Shown: positions 21,495 through 34,531 of the stretch, piece by piece | How positions within the stretch are numbered: position 1 is the stretch's first letter | Layout: the number at the start of each line of letters is the position of its first letter | NCBI GenBank assembly: GCA_935421135.1 | Contig: OW285188.1 | Span: forward strand, 9,962,733 to 10,026,732 | DNA: 64,000 bases | From: Bugulina stolonifera | Lineage: Eukaryota; Bryozoa; Gymnolaemata; Cheilostomatida; Bugulidae | Reading direction: 5' to 3' | Notes under the pieces: generated by a model | The model's input: only the letters and a program-made list of their open reading frames with translations | Database searches by the model: none | Told to the model about the DNA's origin: nothing | Program-made: the position numbers and the translations under genes

Positions 21495-21627
21495 AACAAC
21501 ACATGAAACAAAACTCAAGTAGTTGGTACCACAATCTATCTGACCAATCAGAGTGGAATAGCTCTCCTGCTCCATAGATAGCGTTGATAATGCACGGATT
21601 AAAGAATGCCAACCGCGTATAGCCAGT

Positions 21628-21747
21628 GTCTACGGCCATATCACATTGGAAACGCCAGTTCCCGCCCGATCACTAAAGCTAAGCGATGTTGAGCCTGCGC
21701 AAGTACCAGGACGGGTGACCGCCTGGGAACGCCAGGTACCGTAGACC
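21628..21747 (+). rRNA. 5S: 5S rRNA, variant type (unit 23), helix III change
   Basis: Private G48A breaks the C29-G48 pair of helix III. Otherwise allele C72/G99. Confidence 0.75.
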
Positions 21748-22358
21748 TTTTGCTACAAAAAGTATATACATTTTAATTAATTACCTGAATGTACATTTAA
21801 CTCCGTGTGGGTTACTCGCATTCAAATATCTTCCGCGGGTCGTATACATGCATGCCAGGGTCATTATAATTAAGTCCAGTGTGAGTACCTGCCACTAAAA
21901 CAGATCAGGATGACAGCAGTGAAGAGCTGGAAAGCGCATAGTGCGACGCAATCGCAGACACTGTTAGACAGGCCCGGCAAGGTAAAGAGAAATGAGGAAT
22001 GCGCGCCATCTAACAGTCGTCATCGCATCATTACATCTGAAATAATTCAGATCAGATGAAACTCAATATCAACTAATGAATCGAGAATAACATCGGTTCA
22101 TCAGTTGACCGTGCGTGCTGTTAACAGTGTCACATAGGCTGCATCATGTGTTGTGCGAAACGAGGGGTCACTCTGTAGCCAAAAGTTCATAAATACCACC
22201 GCAGGAGCAGTAAAGCAAGTACAATAGTCTAGCAATTGAGGGATACCAACTCTTAAAGACAAATGTTACCAGTGGGTAAAATATTGAATTGTGATATAAA
22301 ATGGCTTTTCAGCTGTCCATGACAGGTGGGAAAAAAAAGTTGACTACTACTGCAGCAA

Positions 22359-22478
22359 AAGCCTACAGCACCTGGTATTCCCAAGCGGTCACCCATCCAA
22401 GTACTAACCAGGCTCAACGTTGCTTAGCTTCAGTGATCGGACGAGAACTGGCGTTTTCAACGTGATATGGCCGTAGAC
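22359..22478 (-). rRNA. 5S: 5S rRNA, main type (unit 23)
   Basis: C95T allele. Spacer class e without the e1 or e2 marker; leader I. Confidence 0.95.
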
Positions 22479-22611
22479 AACAACACATGAAACAAAACTC
22501 AAGTAGTTGGTACCACAATCTATCTGACCAATCAGAGTGGAATAGCTCTCCTGCTCCATAGATGGCGTTGATAATGCACGGATTAAAGAATGCCAACCGC
22601 TTATAGCCAGT

Positions 22612-22731
22612 GTCTACGGCCATATCACATTGGAAACGCCAGTTCCCGCCCGATCACTGAAGCTAAGCGATGTTGAGCCTGCGCAAGTACCAGGACGGGT
22701 GACCGCCTGGGAACGCCAGGTACCGTAGACC
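22612..22731 (+). rRNA. 5S: 5S rRNA, variant type (unit 24)
   Basis: Allele C72/G99. Confidence 0.8.
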
Positions 22732-23341
22732 TTTTGCTACAAAAAGTATATACATTTTAATTAATTACCTGAATGTACATTTAACTCCGTGTGGGTTACT
22801 CGCATTCAAATATCTTCCGCGGGTCGTATACATGCATGCCAGGGTCATTATCATTAAGTCCAGTGTGAGTACCTGCCACTAAAACAGATCAGGATGACAG
22901 CAGTGAAGAGCTGGAAAGCGCATAGTGCGACGCAATCGCAGACACTGTTAGACAGGCCGGGCAAGTTAAGAGAAATGAGGAATGCGCGCCATCTAACAGT
23001 CGTCATCGCATTATTACATCTGAAATAATTCAGATCAGATGAAACTCAATATCAACTAATGAATCGAGAATAACATCGGTTCATCAGTTGACCGTGCGTG
23101 CTGTTAACAGTGTCACATAGGCTGCATCATGTGTTGTGCAAAACGAGGATTCACTCTGTAGCCAAAAGTTCATAAATACCACCGCAGGAGCAGTAAAGCA
23201 AGTACAATAGTCTAGCAATTGAGGGATACCAACTCTTAAAGACAAATGTTACCAGTGGGTACAATATTGAATTGTGATATAAAATGGCTTTTCAGCTGTC
23301 CATGACAGGTGGGAAAAAAAAGTTGACTACTACTGCAGCAA

Positions 23342-23461
23342 AAGCCTACAGCACCTGGTATTCCCAGGCGGTCACCCATCCAAGTACTAACCAGGCTCAA
23401 CGTTGCTTAGCTTCAGTGATCGGACGAGAACTGGCGTTTTCAACGTGATATGGCCGTAGAC
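23342..23461 (-). rRNA. 5S: 5S rRNA, main type (unit 24)
   Basis: Majority sequence. Spacer a3, leader I. Confidence 0.95.
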
Positions 23462-23594
23462 AACAACACATGAAACAAAACTCAAGTAGTTGGTACCACA
23501 ATCTATCTGACCAATCAGAGTGGAATAGCTCTCCTGCTCCATAGATGGCGTTGATAATGCACGGATTAAAGAATGCCAACCGCTTATAGCCAGT

Positions 23595-23714
23595 GTCTAC
23601 GGCCATATCACATTGGAAACGCCAGTTCCCGCCCGATCACTGAAGCTAAGCGATGTTGAGCCTGCGCAAGTACCAGGACGGGTGACCGCCTGGGAACGCC
23701 AGGTACCGTAGACC
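23595..23714 (+). rRNA. 5S: 5S rRNA, variant type (unit 25)
   Basis: Allele C72/G99. Confidence 0.8.
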
Positions 23715-24325
23715 TTTTGCTACAAAAAGTATATACATTTTAATTAATTACCTGAATGTACATTTAACTCCGTGTGGGTTACTCGCATTCAAATATCTTC
23801 CGCGGGTCGTATACATGCATGCCAGGGTCATTATAATTAAGTCCAGTGTGAGTACCTGCCACTAAAACAGATCAGGATGACAGCAGTGAAGAGCTGGAAA
23901 GCGCATAGTGCGACGCAATCGCAGACACTGTTAGACAGGCCCGGCAAGGTAAAGAGAAATGAGGAATGCGCGCCATCTAACAGTCGTCATCGCATTATTA
24001 CATCTGAAATAATTCAGATCAGATGAAACTCAATATCAACTAATGAATCGAGAATAACATCGGTTCATCAGTTGACCGTGCGTGCTGTTAACAGTGTCAC
24101 ATAGGCTGCATCATGTGTTGTGCGAAACGAGGAGTCACTCTGTAGCCAAAAGTTCATAAATACCACCGCAGGAGCAGTAAAGCAAGTACAATAGTCTAGC
24201 AATTGAGGGATACCAACTCTTAAAGACAAATGTTACCAGTGGGTAAAATATTGAATTGTGATATAAAATGGCTTTTCAGCTGTCCATGACAGGTGGGAAA
24301 AAAAAGTTGACTACTACTGCAGCAA

Positions 24326-24445
24326 AAGCCTACAGCACCTGGTATTCCCAGGCGGTCACCCATCCAAGTACTAACCAGGCTCAACGTTGCTTAGCTTCAG
24401 TGATCGGACGAGAACTGGCGTTTTCAACGTGATATGGCCGTAGAC
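24326..24445 (-). rRNA. 5S: 5S rRNA, main type (unit 25)
   Basis: Majority sequence. Spacer f, leader III. Confidence 0.95.
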
Positions 24446-24578
24446 AACAACACACGAAACAAAACTCAAGTAGTTGGTACCACAATCTATCTGACCAATC
24501 AGAGTGGAAAAGCTCTCCTGCTCCATAGATAGCGTTGATAATGCACGGATTAAAGAATGCCAACCGCGTATAGCCAGT

Positions 24579-24698
24579 GTCTACGGCCATATCACATTGG
24601 AAACGCCAGTTCCCGCCCGATCACTGAAGCTAAGCGATGTTGAGCCTGCGTAAGTACCAGGACGGGTGACCGCCTGGCAACGCCAGGTACCGTAGACC
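24579..24698 (+). rRNA. 5S: 5S rRNA, variant type (unit 26)
   Basis: Allele T72/C99. Confidence 0.75.
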
Positions 24699-25308
24699 TT
24701 TTGCTACAAAAAGTATATACATTTTAATTAATTACCTGAATGTACATTTAACTCCGTGTGGGTTACTCGCATTCAAATATCTTCCGCGGGTCGTATACAT
24801 GCATGCCAGGGTCATTATAATTAAGTCCAGTGTGAGTACCTGGCACTAAAACAGATCAGGATGACAGCAGTGGAGAGCTGGAAAGCGCATAGTGCGACGC
24901 AATCGCAGACACTGTTAGACAGGCCGGGCAAGTTAAGAGAAATGAGGAATGCGCGCCATCTAACAGTCGTCATCGCATTATTACATCTGAAATAATTCAG
25001 ATCAGATGAAACTCAATATCAACTAATGAATCGAGAATAACATCGGTTCATCAGTTGACCGTGCGTGCTGTTAACAGTGTCACATAGGCTGCATCATGTG
25101 TTGTGCGAAACGAGGAGTCACTCTGTAGCCAAAAGTTCATAAATACCACCGCAGGAGCAGTAAAGCAAGTACAATAGTCTAGCAATTGAGGGATACCAAC
25201 TCTTAAAGACAAATGTTACCAGTGGGTAAAATATTGAATTGTGATATAAAATGGCTTTTCAGCTGTCCATGACAGGTGGGAAAAAAAAGTTGACTACTAC
25301 TGCAGCAA

Positions 25309-25428
25309 AAGCCTACAGCACCTGGTATTCCCAGGCGGTCACCCATCCAAGTACTAACCAGGCTCAACGTTGCTTAGCTTCAGTGATCGGACGAGAACTG
25401 GCGTTTTCAACGTGATATGGCCGTAGAC
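25309..25428 (-). rRNA. 5S: 5S rRNA, main type (unit 26)
   Basis: Majority sequence. Recombinant spacer, class d on the left and f on the right; leader III. Confidence 0.95.
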
Positions 25429-25561
25429 AACAACACACGAAACAAAACTCAAGTAGTTGGTACCACAATCTATCTGACCAATCAGAGTGGAAAAGCTCTC
25501 CTGCTCCATAGATAGCGTTGATAATGCACGGATTAAAGAATGCCAACCGCGTATAGCCAGT

Positions 25562-25681
25562 GTCTACGGCCATATCACATTGGAAACGCCAGTTCCCGCC
25601 CGATCACTGAAGCTAAGCGATGTTGAGCCTGCGTAAGTACCAGGACGGGTGACCGCCTGGCAACGCCAGGTACCGTAGACC
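25562..25681 (+). rRNA. 5S: 5S rRNA, variant type (unit 27)
   Basis: Allele T72/C99. Confidence 0.75.
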
Positions 25682-26291
25682 TTTTGCTACAAAAAGTATA
25701 TACATTTTAATTAATTACCTGAATGTACATTTAACTCCGTGTGGGTTACTCGCATTCAAATATCTTCCGCGGGTCGTATACATGCATGCCAGGGTCATTA
25801 TAATTAAGTCCAGTGTGAGTACCTGGCACTAAAACAGATCAGGATGACAGCAGTGGAGAGCTGGAAAGCGCATAGTGCGACGCAATCGCAGACACTGTTA
25901 GACAGGCCGGGCAAGTTAAGAGAAATGAGGAATGCGCGCCATCTAACAGTCGTCATCGCATTATTACATCTGAAATAATTCAGATCAGATGAAACTCAAT
26001 ATCAACTAATGAATCGAGAATAACATCGGTTCATCAGTTGACCGTGCGTGCTGTTAACAGTGTCACATAGGCTGCATCATGTGTTGTGCAAAACGAGGAT
26101 TCACTCTGTAGCCAAAAGTTCATAAATACCACCGCAGGAGCAGTAAAGCAAGTACAATAGTCTAGCAATTGAGGGATACCAACTCTTAAAGACAAATGTT
26201 ACCAGTGGGTAAAATATTGAATTGTGATATAAAATGGCTTTTCAGCTGTCCATGACAGGTGGGAAAAAAAAGTTGACTACTACTGCAGCAA

Positions 26292-26411
26292 AAGCCTACA
26301 GCACCTGGTATTCCCAGGCGGTCACCCATCCAAGTACTAACCAGGCTCAACGTTGCTTAGCTTCAGTGATCGGACGAGAACTGGCGTTTTCAACGTGATA
26401 TGGCCGTAGAC
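26292..26411 (-). rRNA. 5S: 5S rRNA, main type (unit 27)
   Basis: Majority sequence. Spacer d, leader I. Confidence 0.95.
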
Positions 26412-26544
26412 AACAACACATGAAACAAAACTCAAGTAGTTGGTACCACAATCTATCTGACCAATCAGAGTGGAATAGCTCTCCTGCTCCATAGATGGCG
26501 TTGATAATGCACGGATTAAAGAATGCCAACCGCTTATAGCCAGT

Positions 26545-26664
26545 GTCTACGGCCATATCACATTGGAAACGCCAGTTCCCGCCCGATCACTGAAGCTAAG
26601 CGATGTTGAGCCTGCGCAAGTACCAGGACGGGTGACCGCCTGGGAACGCCAGGTACCGTAGACC
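26545..26664 (+). rRNA. 5S: 5S rRNA, variant type (unit 28)
   Basis: Allele C72/G99. Confidence 0.8.
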
Positions 26665-27274
26665 TTTTGCTACAAAAAGTATATACATTTTAATTAATTA
26701 CCTGAATGTACATTTAACTCCGTGTGGGTTACTCGCATTCAAATATCTTCCGCGGGTCGTATACATGCATGCCAGGGTCATTATAATTAAGTCCAGTGTG
26801 AGTACCTGCCACTAAAACAGATCAGGATGACAGCAGTGAAGAGCTGGAAAGCGCATAGTGCGACGCAATCGCAGACACTGTTAGACAGGCCGGGCAAGTT
26901 AAGAGAAATGAGGAATGCGCGCCATCTAACAGTCGTCATCGCATTATTACATCTGAAATAATTCAGATCAGATGAAACTCAATATCAACTAATGAATCGA
27001 GAATAACATCGGTTCATCAGTTGACCGTGCGTGCTGTTAACAGTGTCACATAGGCTGCATCATGTGTTGTGCGAAACGAGGATTCACTCTGTAGCCAACA
27101 GTTCATAAATACCACCGCAGGAGCAGTAAAGCAAGTACAATAGTCTAGCAATTGAGGGATACCAGCTCTTAAAGACAAATGTTACCAGTGGGTAAAATAT
27201 TGAATTGTGATATAAAATGGCGTTTCAGCTGTCCATGACAGGTGGGAAAAAAAAGTTGACTACTACTGCAGCAA

Positions 27275-27394
27275 AAGCCTACAGCACCTGGTATTCCCAG
27301 GCGGTCACCCATCCAAGTACTAACCAGGCTCAACGTTGCTTAGCTTCAGTGATCGGACGAGAACTGGCGTTTTCAACGTGATATGGCCGTAGAC
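27275..27394 (-). rRNA. 5S: 5S rRNA, main type (unit 28)
   Basis: Majority sequence. Spacer g, leader IIS. Confidence 0.95.
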
Positions 27395-27527
27395 AACAAC
27401 ACATGAAACAAAACTCAAGTAGTTGGTACCACAATCTATCTGACCAATCAGAGTGGAATAGCTCTCCTGCTCCATAGATAGCGTTGATAATGCACGGACT
27501 AAAGAATGCCAACCGCGTATAGCCAGT

Positions 27528-27647
27528 GTCTACGGCCATATCACATTGGAAACGCCAGTTCCCGCCCGATCACTGAAGCTAAGCGATGTTGAGCCTGCGC
27601 AAGTACCAGGACGGGTGACCGCCTGGGAACGCCAGGTACCGTAGACC
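27528..27647 (+). rRNA. 5S: 5S rRNA, variant type (unit 29)
   Basis: Allele C72/G99. Confidence 0.8.
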
Positions 27648-28257
27648 TTTTGCTACAAAAAGTATATACATTTTAATTAATTACCTGAATGTACATTTAA
27701 CTCCGTGTGGGTTACTCGCATTCAAATATCTTCCGCGGGTCGTATACATGCATGCCAGGGTCATTATAATTAAGTCCAGTGTGAGTACCTGCCACTAAAA
27801 CAGATCAGGATGACAGCAGTGAAGAGCTGGAAATCGCATAGTGCGACGCAATCGCAGACACTGTTAGACAGGCCCGGCAAGGTAAAGAGAAATGAGGAAT
27901 GCGCGCCATCTAACAGTCGTCATCGCATCATTACATCTGAAATAATTCAGATCAGATGAAACTCAATATCAACTAATGAATCGAGAATAACATCGGTTCA
28001 TCAGTTGACCGTGCGTGCTGTTAACAGTGTCACATAGGCTGCATCATGTGTTGTGCGAAACGAGGGGTCACTCTGTAGCCAAAAGTTCATAAATACCACC
28101 GCAGGAGCAGTAAAGCAAGTACAATAGTCTAGCAATTGAGGGATACCAACTCTTAAAGACAAATGTTACCAGTGGGTAAAATATTGAATTGTGATATAAA
28201 ATGGCTTTTCAGCTGTCCATGACAGGTGGGAAAAAAAGTTGACTACTACTGCAGCAA

Positions 28258-28377
28258 AAGCCTACAGCACCTGGTATTCCCAAGCGGTCACCCATCCAAG
28301 TACTAACCAGGCTCAACGTTGCTTAGCTTCAGTGATCGGACGAGAACTGGCGTTTTCAACGTGATATGGCCGTAGAC
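28258..28377 (-). rRNA. 5S: 5S rRNA, main type (unit 29)
   Basis: C95T allele. Spacer e1 with T7 backup tract; leader I. Confidence 0.95.
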
Positions 28378-28510
28378 AACAACACATGAAACAAAACTCA
28401 AGTAGTTGGTACCACAATCTATCTGACCAATCAGAGTGGAATAGCTCTCCTGCTCCATAGATGGCGTTGATAATGCACGGATTAAAGAATGCCAACCGCT
28501 TATAGCCAGT

Positions 28511-28630
28511 GTCTACGGCCATATCACATTGGAAACGCCAGTTCCCGCCCGATCACTGAAGCTAAGCGATGTTGAGCCTGCGCAAGTACCAGGACGGGTG
28601 ACCGCCTGGGAACGCCAGGTACCGTAGACC
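28511..28630 (+). rRNA. 5S: 5S rRNA, variant type (unit 30)
   Basis: Allele C72/G99. Confidence 0.8.
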
Positions 28631-29241
28631 TTTTGCTACAAAAAGTATATACATTTTAATTAATTACCTGAATGTACATTTAACTCCGTGTGGGTTACTC
28701 GCATTCAAATATCTTCCGCGGGTCGTATACATGCATGCCAGGGTCATTATAATTAAGTCCAGTGTGAGTACCTGCCACTAAAACAGATCAGGATGACAGC
28801 AGTGAAGAGCTGGAAAGCGCATAGTGCGACGCAATCGCAGACACTGTTAGACAGGCCCGGCAAGGTAAAGAGAAATGAGGAATGCGCGCCATCTAACAGT
28901 CGTCATCGCATCATTACATCTGAAATAATTCAGATCAGATAAAACTCAATATCAACTAATGAATCGAGAATAACATCGGTTCATCAGTTGACCGTGCGTG
29001 CTGTTAACAGTGTCACATAGGCTGCATCATGTGTTGTGCGAAACGAGGGGTCACTCTGTAGCCAAAAGTTCATAAATACCACCGCAGGAGCAGTAAAGCA
29101 AGTACAATAGTCTAGCAATTGAGGGATACCAACTCTTAAAGACAAATGTTACCAGTGGGTAAAATATTGAATTGTGATATAAAATGGCTTTTCAGCTGTC
29201 CATGACAGGTGGGAAAAAAAAGTTGACTACTACTGCAGCAA

Positions 29242-29361
29242 AAGCCTACAGCACCTGGTATTCCCAGGCGGTCACCCATCCAAGTACTAACCAGGCTCAA
29301 CGTTGCTTAGCTTCAGTGATCGGACGAGAACTGGCGTTTTCAACGTGATATGGCCGTAGAC
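29242..29361 (-). rRNA. 5S: 5S rRNA, main type (unit 30)
   Basis: Majority sequence. Spacer e2, leader I. Confidence 0.95.
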
Positions 29362-29494
29362 AACAACACATGAAACAAAACTCAAGTAGTTGGTACCACA
29401 ATCTATCTGACCAATCAGAGTGGAATAGCTCTCCTGCTCCATAGATGGCGTTGATAATGCACGGATTAAAGAATGCCAACCGCTTATAGCCAGT

Positions 29495-29614
29495 GTCTAC
29501 GGCCATATCACATTGGAAACGCCAGTTCCCGCCCGATCACTGAAGCTAAGCGATGTTGAGCCTGCGTAAGTACCAGGACGGGTGACCGCCTGGCAACGCC
29601 AGGTACCGTAGACC
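29495..29614 (+). rRNA. 5S: 5S rRNA, variant type (unit 31)
   Basis: Allele T72/C99. Confidence 0.75.
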
Positions 29615-30224
29615 TTTTGCTACAAAAAGTATATACATTTTAATTAATTACCTGAATGTACATTTAACTCCGTGTGGGTTACTCGCATTCAAATATCTTC
29701 CGCGGGTCGTATACATGCATGCCAGGGTCATTATAATTAAGTCCAGTGTGAGTACCTGGCACTAAAACAGATCAGGATGACAGCAGTGGAGAGCTGGAAA
29801 GCGCATAGTGCGACGCAATCGCAGACACTGTTAGACAGGCCGGGCAAGTTAAGAGAAATGAGGAATGCGCGCCATCTAACAGTCGTCATCGCATTATTAC
29901 ATCTGAAATAATTCAGATCAGATGAAACTCAATATCAACTAATGAATCGAGAATAACATCGGTTCATCAGTTGACCGTGCGTGCTGTTAACAGTGTCACA
30001 TAGGCTGCATCATGTGTTGTGCAAAACGAGGATTCACTCTGTAGCCAAAAGTTCATAAATACCACCGCAGGAGCAGTAAAGCAAGTACAATAGTCTAGCA
30101 ATTGAGGGATACCAACTCTTAAAGACAAATGTTACCAGTGGGTAAAATATTGAATTGTGATATAAAATGGCTTTTCAGCTGTCCATGACAGGTGGGAAAA
30201 AAAAGTTGACTACTACTGCAGCAA

Positions 30225-30344
30225 AAGCCTACAGCACCTGGTATTCCCAAGCGGTCACCCATCCAAGTACTAACCAGGCTCAACGTTGCTTAGCTTCAGT
30301 GATCGGACGAGAACTGGCGTTTTCAACGTGATATGGCCGTAGAC
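30225..30344 (-). rRNA. 5S: 5S rRNA, main type (unit 31)
   Basis: C95T allele. Spacer d, leader I. Confidence 0.95.
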
Positions 30345-30477
30345 AACAACACATGAAACAAAACTCAAGTAGTTGGTACCACAATCTATCTGACCAATCA
30401 GAGTGGAATAGCTCTCCTGCTCCATAGATGGCGTTGATAATGCACGGATTAAAGAATGCCAACCGCTTATAGCCAGT

Positions 30478-30597
30478 GTCTACGGCCATATCACATTGGA
30501 AACGCCAGTTCCCGCCCGATCACTGAAGCTAAGCGATGTTGAGCCTGCGCAAGTACCAGGACGGGTGACCGCCTGGGAACGCCAGGTACCGTAGACC
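30478..30597 (+). rRNA. 5S: 5S rRNA, variant type (unit 32)
   Basis: Allele C72/G99. Confidence 0.8.
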
Positions 30598-31207
30598 TTT
30601 TGCTACAAAAAGTATATACATTTTAATTAATTACCTGAATGTACATTTAACTCCGTGTGGGTTACTCGCATTCAAATATCTTCCGCGGGTCGTATACATG
30701 CATGCCAGGGTCATTATCATTAAGTCCAGTGTGAGTACCTGCCACTAAAACAGATCAGGATGACAGCAGTGAAGAGCTGGAAAGCGCATAGTGCGACGCA
30801 ATCGCAGACACTGTTAGACAGGCCGGGCAAGTTAAGAGAAATGAGGAATGCGCGCCATCTAACAGTCGTCATCGCATTATTACATCTGAAATAATTCAGA
30901 TCAGATGAAACTCAATATCAACTAATGAATCGAGAATAACATCGGTTCATCAGTTGACCGTGCGTGCTGTTAACAGTGTCACATAGGCTGCATCATGTGT
31001 TGTGCGAAACGAGGATTCACTCTGTAGCCAACAGTTCATAAATACCACCGCAGGAGCAGTAAAGCAAGTACAATAGTCTAGCAATTGAGGGATACCAGCT
31101 CTTAAAGACAAATGTTACCAGTGGGTAAAATATTGAATTGTGATATAAAATGGCGTTTCAGCTGTCCATGACAGGTGGGAAAAAAAAGTTGACTACTACT
31201 GCAGCAA

Positions 31208-31327
31208 AAGCCTACAGCACCTGGTATTCCCAGGCGGTCACCCATCCAAGTACTAACCAGGCTCAACGTTGCTTAGCTTCAGTGATCGGACGAGAACTGG
31301 CGTTTTCAACGTGATATGGCCGTAGAC
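31208..31327 (-). rRNA. 5S: 5S rRNA, main type (unit 32)
   Basis: Majority sequence. Recombinant spacer, a3 on the left (c231) and g on the right; leader IIS. Confidence 0.95.
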
Positions 31328-31460
31328 AACAACACATGAAACAAAACTCAAGTAGTTGGTACCACAATCTATCTGACCAATCAGAGTGGAATAGCTCTCC
31401 TGCTCCATAGATAGCGTTGATAATGCACGGACTAAAGAATGCCAACCGCGTATAGCCAGT

Positions 31461-31580
31461 GTCTACGGCCATATCACATTGGAAACGCCAGTTCCCGCCC
31501 GATCACTGAAGCTAAGCGATGTTGAGCCTGCGCAAGTACCAGGACGGGTGACCGCCTGGGAACGCCAGGTACCGTAGACC
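31461..31580 (+). rRNA. 5S: 5S rRNA, variant type (unit 33)
   Basis: Allele C72/G99. Confidence 0.8.
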
Positions 31581-32190
31581 TTTTGCTACAAAAAGTATAT
31601 ACATTTTAATTAATTACCTGAATGTACATTTAACTCCGTGTGGGTTACTCGCATTCAAATATCTTCCGCGGGTCGTATACATGCATGCCAGGGTCATTAT
31701 AATTAAGTCCAGTGTGAGTACCTGCCACTAAAACAGATCAGGATGACAGCAGTGAAGAGCTGGAAATCGCATAGTGCGACGCAATCGCAGACACTGTTAG
31801 ACAGGCCCGGCAAGGTAAAGAGAAATGAGGAATGCGCGCCATCTAACAGTCGTCATCGCATCATTACATCTGAAATAATTCAGATCAGATGAAACTCAAT
31901 ATCAACTAATGAATCGAGAATAACATCGGTTCATCAGTTGACCGTGCGTGCTGTTAACAGTGTCACATAGGCTGCATCATGTGTTGTGCGAAACGAGGGG
32001 TCACTCTGTAGCCAAAAGTTCATAAATACCACCGCAGGAGCAGTAAAGCAAGTACAATAGTCTAGCAATTGAGGGATACCAACTCTTAAAGACAAATGTT
32101 ACCAGTGGGTAAAATATTGAATTGTGATATAAAATGGCTTTTCAGCTGTCCATGACAGGTGGGAAAAAAAGTTGACTACTACTGCAGCAA

Positions 32191-32310
32191 AAGCCTACAG
32201 CACCTGGTATTCCCAAGCGGTCACCCATCCAAGTACTAACCAGGCTCAACGTTGCTTAGCTTCAGTGATCGGACGAGAACTGGCGTTTTCAACGTGATAT
32301 GGCCGTAGAC
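32191..32310 (-). rRNA. 5S: 5S rRNA, main type (unit 33)
   Basis: C95T allele. Spacer e1 with T7 tract; leader I. Confidence 0.95.
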
Positions 32311-32443
32311 AACAACACATGAAACAAAACTCAAGTAGTTGGTACCACAATCTATCTGACCAATCAGAGTGGAATAGCTCTCCTGCTCCATAGATGGCGT
32401 TGATAATGCACGGATTAAAGAATGCCAACCGCTTATAGCCAGT

Positions 32444-32563
32444 GTCTACGGCCATATCACATTGGAAACGCCAGTTCCCGCCCGATCACTGAAGCTAAGC
32501 GATGTTGAGCCTGCGCAAGTACCAGGACGGGTGACCGCCTGGGAACGCCAGGTACCGTAGACC
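32444..32563 (+). rRNA. 5S: 5S rRNA, variant type (unit 34)
   Basis: Allele C72/G99. Confidence 0.8.
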
Positions 32564-33174
32564 TTTTGCTACAAAAAGTATATACATTTTAATTAATTAC
32601 CTGAATGTACATTTAACTCCGTGTGGGTTACTCGCATTCAAATATCTTCCGCGGGTCGTATACATGCATGCCAGGGTCATTATAATTAAGTCCAGTGTGA
32701 GTACCTGCCACTAAAACAGATCAGGATGACAGCAGTGAAGAGCTGGAAAGCGCATAGTGCGACGCAATCGCAGACACTGTTAGACAGGCCCGGCAAGGTA
32801 AAGAGAAATGAGGAATGCGCGCCATCTAACAGTCGTCATCGCATCATTACATCTGAAATAATTCAGATCAGATAAAACTCAATATCAACTAATGAATCGA
32901 GAATAACATCGGTTCATCAGTTGACCGTGCGTGCTGTTAACAGTGTCACATAGGCTGCATCATGTGTTGTGCGAAACGAGGGGTCACTCTGTAGCCAAAA
33001 GTTCATAAATACCACCGCAGGAGCAGTAAAGCAAGTACAATAGTCTAGCAATTGAGGGATACCAACTCTTAAAGACAAATGTTACCAGTGGGTAAAATAT
33101 TGAATTGTGATATAAAATGGCTTTTCAGCTGTCCATGACAGGTGGGAAAAAAAAGTTGACTACTACTGCAGCAA

Positions 33175-33294
33175 AAGCCTACAGCACCTGGTATTCCCAG
33201 GCGGTCACCCATCCAAGTACTAACCAGGCTCAACGTTGCTTAGCTTCAGTGATCGGACGAGAACTGGCGTTTTCAACGTGATATGGCCGTAGAC
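33175..33294 (-). rRNA. 5S: 5S rRNA, main type (unit 34)
   Basis: Majority sequence. Spacer e2, leader I. Confidence 0.95.
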
Positions 33295-33427
33295 AACAAC
33301 ACATGAAACAAAACTCAAGTAGTTGGTACCACAATCTATCTGACCAATCAGAGTGGAATAGCTCTCCTGCTCCATAGATGGCGTTGATAATGCACGGATT
33401 AAAGAATGCCAACCGCTTATAGCCAGT

Positions 33428-33547
33428 GTCTACGGCCATATCACATTGGAAACGCCAGTTCCCGCCCGATCACTGAAGCTAAGCGATGTTGAGCCTGCGC
33501 AAGTACCAGGACGGGTGACCGCCTGGGAACGCCAGGTACCGTAGACC
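33428..33547 (+). rRNA. 5S: 5S rRNA, variant type (unit 35)
   Basis: Allele C72/G99. Confidence 0.8.
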
Positions 33548-34158
33548 TTTTGCTACAAAAAGTATATACATTTTAATTAATTACCTGAATGTACATTTAA
33601 CTCCGTGTGGGTTACTCGCATTCAAATATCTTCCGCGGGTCGTATACATGCATGCCAGGGTCATTATAATTAAGTCCAGTGTGAGTACCTGCCACTAAAA
33701 CAGATCAGGATGACAGCAGTGAAGAGCTGGAAAGCGCATAGTGCGACGCAATCGCAGACACTGTTAGACAGGCCCGGCAAGGTAAAGAGAAATGAGGAAT
33801 GCGCGCCATCTAACAGTCGTCATCGCATTATTACATCTGAAATAATTCAGATCAGATGAAACTCAATATCAACTAATGAATCGAGAATAACATCGGTTCA
33901 TCAGTTGACCGTGCGTGCTGTTAACAGTGTCACATAGGCTGCATCATGTGTTGTGCGAAACGAGGAGTCACTCTGTAGCCAAAAGTTCATAAATACCACC
34001 GCAGGAGCAGTAAAGCAAGTACAATAGTCTAGCAATTGAGGGATACCAACTCTTAAAGACAAATGTTACCAGTGGGTAAAATATTGAATTGTGATATAAA
34101 ATGGCTTTTCAGCTGTCCATGACAGGTGGGAAAAAAAAGTTGACTACTACTGCAGCAA

Positions 34159-34278
34159 AAGCCTACAGCACCTGGTATTCCCAGGCGGTCACCCATCCAA
34201 GTACTAACCAGGCTCAACGTTGCTTAGCTTCAGTGATCGGACGAGAACTGGCGTTTTCAACGTGATATGGCCGTAGAC
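34159..34278 (-). rRNA. 5S: 5S rRNA, main type (unit 35)
   Basis: Majority sequence. Spacer f, leader III. Confidence 0.95.
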
Positions 34279-34411
34279 AACAACACACGAAACAAAACTC
34301 AAGTAGTTGGTACCACAATCTATCTGACCAATCAGAGTGGAAAAGCTCTCCTGCTCCATAGATAGCGTTGATAATGCACGGATTAAAGAATGCCAACCGC
34401 GTATAGCCAGT

Positions 34412-34531
34412 GTCTACGGCCATATCACATTGGAAACGCCAGTTCCCGCCCGATCACTGAAGCTAAGCGATGTTGAGCCTGCGCAAGTACCAGGACGGGT
34501 GACCGCCTGGGAACGCCAGGTACCGTAGACC
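34412..34531 (+). rRNA. 5S: 5S rRNA, variant type (unit 36)
   Basis: Allele C72/G99, despite following a type III leader. Confidence 0.8.

Larger units (their letters stand above)
26545..29494. repeat. Three-unit higher-order block 2 (units 28-30)
   Basis: Same IIS - e1 - e2 order, here starting with a class g spacer. Confidence 0.7.
30478..33427. repeat. Three-unit higher-order block 3 (units 32-34)
   Basis: Same order; the first unit is an a3/g recombinant. Close to block 2 apart from that unit's c231 marker. Confidence 0.7.

Noticed and set aside
34337..34528. A 63-codon plus-strand open frame in unit 35
   Set aside because: It runs through the leader and the variant 5S gene; it is an accidental frame over RNA-coding DNA.
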